A DNA stretch of 64,000 bases from DASSUW01 sp963759375 (GTDB taxonomy: Bacteria; Actinomycetota; Thermoleophilia; Solirubrobacterales; Solirubrobacteraceae). Below are positions 59,671 through 64,000 of the stretch, piece after piece. How positions within the stretch are numbered: the first letter of the stretch is position 1; every line of letters begins with the position of its first letter. The position numbers were made by a program, and so were the translations under genes. Location: contig CAVWYY010000006.1 of assembly GCA_963759375.1 (NCBI GenBank), positions 496,001 through 560,000 on the forward strand, written 5' to 3'. Below the pieces are notes generated by a model that saw only the letters and a list, made by a program, of their open reading frames with translations, was not told the origin of the DNA and searched no databases.

Positions 59671-61129
59671 GGACGATGAGCCAGACGGCACCGAGCGCGA
59701 TCCACGCGAGCCAGTCGGCGGGCACGACCGCCGTCAATGCCTCGCGGTAGCGCAGCGTCATCGCCACCACGAACCCGGCCGCCACCACCGACCAGGCGAG
59801 CGCCAGCACCGAGTAGCGCGCGAGCAGCCGGGAGTCGCCCGCGGCCGGCGCTCCGGCGAGCCGGCGGGCGAACTGCTCGCGCGCCCGGCGCCGCAGGTTC
59901 GGCTCGCGCAGCAGGTCGACGAGGATCTGATAGCCGTCGCGGTCGAGGAACGGGTTGAGGTTGAAGCAGGCGCCGACGTAGGCGGCGAACGCGAGCTGGA
60001 ACAGCACGTCGCGCTGCGCTCCCGGCGGCGCCACGAGGCAGGCGAGCGCGAACACCGCCCCGAGCGCGAGATCCGCCGCCGGGCCGGCGGCGCTCACGGC
60101 GATCCGCCGGCGGCGCGGCTCCATCCAGGCCTGCGACGTGTCGACGAACGCGTACGGGAAGACCAGCAGCAGCTTGAAGCCGGCGCGCTCGACGCGCCGC
60201 CCGTACGACGTCAGCACGAGGCCATGGGCGAGCTCGTGGACGACGACGATCGCGAGGCGTCCGAGGATGAAGACGAGGCCGCCGAGCCCGATCCGCCCGG
60301 CGACGACGAACGGCGTCCCGTAGCGACCGGCGACGAGATACGCGAACGCGATGATCCCCGCCAGGGCGACTGCGGCGATGACCAACGCGGCGGGCCGCGT
60401 GACGAGGATCCACCCGCCCCGGCGGTACACCGCGTCGATCATCTCCCCGGCGCGTGGCAGGTTCATCACGTGCGGCCTGAGCAGGCGGCCGCCGCGGGCG
60501 GGAGGCGGTGGCGGGGCCTCCGTGCCGACGAGCAGGCCGCGGTCGCCGAGATCGGCGAGCAGCCGCGTGAGGCGCGCCGGGCCGGCCGGCCCGAGCTGCC
60601 GCTCGGCGTAGGCGACGAGGTCGGTGGCGCTGTGCTTCCCGTCGAGCTGCCTGAAGAGGTCGGCGTCGGCGTCCGAGAGGCGCCGCACGGTTCCCTGCTC
60701 GAGGTCGCGCAGCACCCACCGCCGACTGCCCTCGGCGGCCTCGAGCCGCTTGAGCGCGTAGCCGGTGCGCACCCGCGGGCCGCGGGCCGGCGGCTCGTCC
60801 GCCTGCGTCGGCACGACGATCGTGTGATCCGCCTCGGCGGCCTCGCGACGGCGCGCGACCCGCAGCTCGGTCTCCCCCAGCCGGATCCGGGACCCGTCGC
60901 GCAATCGCGTCGGCCCGCTCACGCGCGCACCGTCCACGAACGTGCCGAACGACGAGCCGTCGTCCTCGATCACCGGCTCGCCGTCGGCGAGCCGGATCAG
61001 CGCGTGCCGGCGCGACACGGACAGGTCGTGAAGGACGACCGTCGAGGCGGGCGAGCGCCCGAGGGTCACCCGGCCGGTGAGAGGCACGCGCGTGGCGTCG
61101 CCGAGGAGGAGGAGCTCGAACGACGCCAC
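59612..61129 (-). CDS. FHA domain-M50 membrane metalloprotease fusion
   Basis: 505 residues. Residues 1-95 form an FHA phosphopeptide-binding domain (TLGRSPASTVVLHDLSVSRRHA, EDDGSSFGTFVDG). A ~100-residue helical segment follows (RLSDADADLFRQLDGKHSATDL), like the PqqD-type modules found in such proteins. Then comes a multi-pass M50 domain: zinc site VVVHELAHGLVL and NLNPFLDRDGYQILVDLL with the third ligand Asp. It may cut membrane proteins in response to phospho-signalling. It follows a small secreted-protein gene by 11 bases. Confidence 0.83.
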   Translation of the reverse strand: MASFELLLLGDATRVPLTGRVTLGRSPASTVVLHDLSVSRRHALIRLADGEPVIEDDGSSFGTFVDGARVSGPTRLRDGSRIRLGETELRVARRREAAEADHTIVVPTQADEPPARGPRVRTGYALKRLEAAEGSRRWVLRDLEQGTVRRLSDADADLFRQLDGKHSATDLVAYAERQLGPAGPARLTRLLADLGDRGLLVGTEAPPPPPARGGRLLRPHVMNLPRAGEMIDAVYRRGGWILVTRPAALVIAAVALAGIIAFAYLVAGRYGTPFVVAGRIGLGGLVFILGRLAIVVVHELAHGLVLTSYGRRVERAGFKLLLVFPYAFVDTSQAWMEPRRRRIAVSAAGPAADLALGAVFALACLVAPPGAQRDVLFQLAFAAYVGACFNLNPFLDRDGYQILVDLLREPNLRRRAREQFARRLAGAPAAGDSRLLARYSVLALAWSVVAAGFVVAMTLRYREALTAVVPADWLAWIALGAVWLIVLIPTAVLLAGPLRERRARA

Positions 61130-61140
61130 GCGCGCAGCGG

Positions 61141-61479
61141 TCAGGCCTGGGGACGGCGCGCGGCTTGGAGCACGCCGCCACCCATGGCCATCAGCACCAG
61201 GGCTCCGGACGCCAGCCCGAGAAGCAGGGCGTCAGGCCCCGGGGCCGGGGCGGTGCCACCCGCACCCGTTGACACGCCGCCCTGCGGCGCACCGGTCACG
61301 ACTCCGCTCGAACCGCTGGAGCCGACGCTGCTCGACGACGGCGCCGGGGCCGCCTGGGCGGGCTCATCGTCGTCGCCGTCGTCGTCGTTCTCGCCGGCCA
61401 TCGCAGGCGCCGCGCCGAGCGCGAGGGCCGCGGCGGACGCGGCGAGGACGGACAAGAACCGGTTCTGCTTGAGGTACAT
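61141..61479 (-). CDS. Small secreted, C-terminally membrane-anchored protein
   Basis: 112 residues. Signal peptide (FLSVLAASAAALALGAAPAMA), an acidic run (ENDDDGDDDEP), a Ser/Gly/Pro-rich spacer, a C-terminal membrane segment (ALLLGLASGALVLMAMGGGVL) and a basic end (QAARRPQA). It has the layout of a sorted surface protein but no LPXTG. It directly precedes the M50 protease gene on the same strand, so it may be that protease's substrate or partner (inference). The 230 bases upstream hold no recognised gene. Confidence 0.65.
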   Translation of the reverse strand: MYLKQNRFLSVLAASAAALALGAAPAMAGENDDDGDDDEPAQAAPAPSSSSVGSSGSSGVVTGAPQGGVSTGAGGTAPAPGPDALLLGLASGALVLMAMGGGVLQAARRPQA

Positions 61480-61708
61480 CGAGCCCCCTTGGTCGATCGG
61501 ATGCCGTCCATCGTTCGGCGGCCGGGGACCGTCGGCAACAACGATTCCGGCTTGTCCGAAAGGCGCCTGCGATTGGCCCGGCGCGCCCGTTCGGGAACGA
61601 TGGCCTGGCCCGATGCGCCGCCTTCCGACACCCCCGCTCCGGCAGACGGCCGCATCGAGGCTTCGCGCCTTGGCGGACCAGCTCTCCCCCGCGTGCCGGG
61701 CCCGAGCC

Positions 61709-62371
61709 CTAGCGGGAGCTGCGCAGGTACGTCAGGACGGCCAGGACGCGCCGGTGTTCCGTGCCCGTGTGACCGAGCGCGAGCTTGTTGAAGATGCGGG
61801 TGACGTGCTTCTCGACGGCGGTCTCGGTGATCACGAACGACTCCGCGATGCCGCGGTTGGACTTGCCCTCGGCCATCGCGGCCAGCACCTCGCGCTCGCG
61901 GGGCGTGAGGTCCTCGAGCGGCCCTCGCGTGCGCCGGCGGCCGAGCATCCGTCCGACGATCTCAGGGTCGAGCGCGCTGCCCCCGGCCGCCACGCGCTCG
62001 ACCGCGTCGACGAACGCGTCGACGTCGGCCACGCGCTCCTTGAGCAGGTATCCCACGCCCTCGGCGGAGTCGCCGATCAGGTTGAGCGCGTAGCTCTCCT
62101 CGTAGAACTGCGAGAGGACGAGTACCCCGGTGCCGGGCAGCCGCTCGCGGAGGGTCATGGCGGCCTGCAGGCCGTCGTCCTCGTGCCGCGGCGGCATCTG
62201 GACATCGACGACCGCGACATCGGGGCGGTGCGCGAGCGTCTTGCGCAGGAAGTCGTCGGCATCGCCGGCGCGGGCCACGACGTCGAGCCCGGCGTCGTCG
62301 AGCAGTCGCGCGACGCCTTCGCGCAATAACACATCGTCCTCGCCGATCACGATCCGCAGAGGCCGCTTCAC
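61709..62371 (-). CDS. NarL/LuxR-type response regulator
   Basis: 220 residues. Receiver: LRIVIGEDDVLLREGVARLL, phospho-Asp in PDVAVVDVQMPPRHEDDG, VLVLSQFYEESYA; LuxR HTH: LTPREREVLAAMAEGKSNRG, FVITETAVEKHVTRIFNKL. No kinase lies next to it. It lies 4 bases after the single-domain receiver gene on the same strand, so the two form an operon. Confidence 0.88.
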   Translation of the reverse strand: MKRPLRIVIGEDDVLLREGVARLLDDAGLDVVARAGDADDFLRKTLAHRPDVAVVDVQMPPRHEDDGLQAAMTLRERLPGTGVLVLSQFYEESYALNLIGDSAEGVGYLLKERVADVDAFVDAVERVAAGGSALDPEIVGRMLGRRRTRGPLEDLTPREREVLAAMAEGKSNRGIAESFVITETAVEKHVTRIFNKLALGHTGTEHRRVLAVLTYLRSSR

Positions 62372-62375
62372 GGCC

Positions 62376-62738
62376 CTACGTTACTCCCGCGAGCAACTCG
62401 TACAAGGGCGCGGTCGCGAGCTCGGTCTTGGGCACGAACCCGATCGCGCCCAGGTCGCGGGCGCGCGCGCCCGAGGCCGCGTCGCCGTCGGACGACGTGA
62501 TCAGCACGCGCGGGGACCACGGCAGAGCGGCGATGCGGCGGGCGAGCTCGAGCCCGTCGCCGTCGGGCAGGCCGACATCGACGAGCGCGGCATCCGGCCG
62601 CAGTTCCACGGCGGCCGCCTCGCCGTCGGCGAACGTGCCGGCCTCGCCGGTCACCCCGAGACCGAGCCCGCGGAGGAGATCCGCGGCCAGCCTGCGGAAC
62701 GCGGCATCGTCGTCAATGACCAGTACGGAGCACTGCAT
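62376..62738 (-). CDS. Single-domain response regulator
   Basis: 120 residues, receiver only: CSVLVIDDDAAFRRLAADLL, phospho-Asp in PDAALVDVGLPDGDGLEL, PRVLITSSDGDA, IGFVPKTELA with the conserved Lys. No output domain. It probably relays phosphate or competes for it with the adjoining NarL-type regulator. Start ATG at 62738. Confidence 0.83.
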   Translation of the reverse strand: MQCSVLVIDDDAAFRRLAADLLRGLGLGVTGEAGTFADGEAAAVELRPDAALVDVGLPDGDGLELARRIAALPWSPRVLITSSDGDAASGARARDLGAIGFVPKTELATAPLYELLAGVT

Positions 62739-62847
62739 GGTCGTGATCCTGACGCAGTACCGGCGTACGCAAGGGAGGGAAAACCGGACATTCCTGTCCG
62801 GCACGGCGGTATGGCGCATCGGCACGCAGGCCGCCACAGTCCGCTTC

Positions 62848-63765
62848 ATGGAACTACGACACCTCAGGTACTTCGTGGCGGTCGCGGAGGAGCTCCACTT
62901 CCGGCGTGCCGCGGAGCGCCTGTACGTGGCGCAGCCGGCGGTCAGCGAGCAGATCCGCAAGCTCGAGGCCGAGCTCGGCGTCCGGCTCTTCGACCGCACG
63001 CACCGCAGCGTCTTCCTCACCGAGCCAGGCAAGGCGCTGCTGACTGAGGCGCGTCGCGTGCTCCAGCTCGCCGACGCGGCGCAGCATGCCGCCCGCAGCG
63101 CCAGCGAGCGGAGCCGCTCGCGGCTGCGCGTCGGCTACGTGCCCGACGTCCTGCCGTCGAGCGTGCCCCGCGCCCTCCAACACCTCGCCGCCGCCGCTGC
63201 AGGCGTCGAGATCTCGCTGGAGACCGGGACGCCGCTCGGTCTCATCGCGGCCGTCCGCGAGGGGATGCTGGACGCCGCCGTCGTGTCGCTCCCCGCACCG
63301 ACGAAGGGGCTGACCGTCACGAGCCTCGGCTCGCAGCCGCTGGTCGCCGCACTGCCCGCGACGGCGGCGCGCGGGCTCGACGAGGGCGTCACGCTCGAGC
63401 ACCTCGATCCCGACCGGTTGATCGTCCTCCCCCGGGCGGCGAACCCGGCGCTGCACGACGCAGTCGTCTCGCTGTGCCGTAGCGCCGGGGTCGCGCCCGC
63501 GCTGGTCGACGCGGCCGAGCCGCGCGTGGAGGCGGTGCTGCTCGCGGTCGCCGCCGGCGGCGGCATCGCACTGCTCCCCGCGTCCGTCGGCGAGCGCTTC
63601 GCGGTGCCGGGCGTGCGGCTGGTCGAGCTGATCGCCGCCGAGCCGGCCCTGGAGTCGGCGGTCGTCACGCGCCCCGATGTCGAGCACCTGAGCACCCAGG
63701 CATTCCTGCGTGTCGTCTCGCGCAGTGGCAACTCCACTCCGGCGGCGCTCCGGCTCGCGGCATGA
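62848..63765 (+). CDS. LysR-family transcriptional regulator
   Basis: 305 residues. HTH: MELRHLRYFVAVAEELHFRR, LYVAQPAVSEQIRKLEAELG; substrate domain: LRVGYVPDVLPSSVPRAL, AVAAGGGIALLPASVGER. The stop overlaps the sigma-factor ATG (CATGA), so the two are co-transcribed. Divergent from the receiver pair. Confidence 0.88.
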   Translation: MELRHLRYFVAVAEELHFRRAAERLYVAQPAVSEQIRKLEAELGVRLFDRTHRSVFLTEPGKALLTEARRVLQLADAAQHAARSASERSRSRLRVGYVPDVLPSSVPRALQHLAAAAAGVEISLETGTPLGLIAAVREGMLDAAVVSLPAPTKGLTVTSLGSQPLVAALPATAARGLDEGVTLEHLDPDRLIVLPRAANPALHDAVVSLCRSAGVAPALVDAAEPRVEAVLLAVAAGGGIALLPASVGERFAVPGVRLVELIAAEPALESAVVTRPDVEHLSTQAFLRVVSRSGNSTPAALRLAA

Positions 63766-64000
63766 ACGACCGGCTCGCCGATCAGCAGCTGCGCCGGCGC
63801 GGTGACCCCCGCGCGCGCGCCGAGCTGGCCGCCCGCTATCTGCCGCTCGCCCGCGCGCTGGCGATGCGCTACCGGCACACCCGGGAGCCGATCGAGGATC
63901 TCGTGCAGACCGCGTCGCTCGGCCTGGTCAAGGCGATCGACCGCTGGGATCCCGACCGCGGGACCGCGTTCGCGAGCTACGCCGTTCCGACGATCCTCGG
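63762..64000 (+). CDS. SigB/SigF-type RNA polymerase sigma factor, N-terminal part
   Basis: 79 residues are visible before the window ends. YLPLARALAMRYRHTREPIEDLVQTASLGLVKAIDRWDPDRG is sigma region 2 (core binding and -10 recognition), ending FASYAVPTILG, the exact wording of the SigB/F/G group. It would direct general-stress or developmental genes. Starts inside the end of the LysR gene. Confidence 0.88.
   Translation, partial: MNDRLADQQLRRRGDPRARAELAARYLPLARALAMRYRHTREPIEDLVQTASLGLVKAIDRWDPDRGTAFASYAVPTIL

Overview
The window is a very GC-rich, gene-dense piece of an actinobacterial chromosome. Gene style (BTAD/SARP regulators, SigB/F-type sigma factor, LCP protein, many signal-peptide proteins with Arg-rich beta domains, paralogous membrane-anchored proteins ending in GRYAFC(R/K)I) suggests the class Thermoleophilia (Solirubrobacterales-like). 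The class is an inference from gene content; no rRNA is present. Several stretches (about 1.1-3.2, 12.3-17.6, 18.2-20.95, 29.9-31.1 and 46.5-46.7 kb) contain closely spaced frame breaks inside genes whose residues and codon bias are otherwise well kept, so uncorrected sequencing or assembly indels are more likely than true decay. Those genes are annotated as full-span reconstructions.

Layout. 0-3.4 kb: end of an allantoinase gene, a DUF3830 gene, a chimeric response regulator and a peptide-type ABC binding lipoprotein. 3.4-11.9 kb: PGRP-type amidase, RTX/collagen-like secreted protein, LCP protein, a sugar-binding lipoprotein/NagB-like/methyltransferase operon and a SARP regulator.

12-24.8 kb is the most unusual part: a locus with its own sigma-54 (rpoN), a sigma-54 activator with the GAFTGA loop, four -24/-12 promoters (one a perfect consensus match in front of rpoN), and two pairs of 16-bp palindromes GCGAA-N6-TTCGC, each pair 32 bp apart centre to centre, placed as upstream activator sites. 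The controlled genes include acidic/Gly-Ala-rich proteins, an HEVGH putative metallopeptidase, an AONS-like PLP enzyme, a nuclease-like protein and a peptidoglycan-binding M15-like hydrolase. Four of these proteins share a short box, (S/T)G(R/K)W(V/I)RR(G/D)xx(I/L). Two SARP paralogues lie at the sides of the locus. Sigma-54 is generally regarded as absent from Actinobacteria, so this looks like a self-contained imported or lineage-specific regulon, possibly for an envelope or antagonism-related structure.

24.9-29.7 kb: ether-lipid type FAD synthase, LuxR regulator, a lower-GC berberine-bridge type oxidase and an NTF2-like protein. 29.7-33.2 kb: a 3.4-kb integrated element inside a tRNA-Arg(TCT) gene, bounded by a 17-bp core repeat, with a tyrosine integrase and a secreted DUF11-type protein.

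33.2-64 kb is ordinary accessory metabolism and regulation with intact frames: NUDIX regulator, ferredoxin plus reductase, LysR and TetR regulators (the latter with a clear operator), amidohydrolase/amidase pair, MOSC protein, RsbW-like kinase, a two-component system with PepSY and DUF2807 envelope proteins, SET methyltransferase, sarcosine-oxidase-like plus homocysteine methyltransferase pair under a palindromic operator, acetylxylan esterase, sulfotransferase, LysE exporter, acyltransferase, a NAL1-like serine protease with a stand-alone copy of its N-terminal domain, CGNR regulator, GH26-like glycosidase, an FHA-M50 membrane protease, two response regulators, a LysR regulator and the start of a SigB/F-type sigma factor at the right edge.
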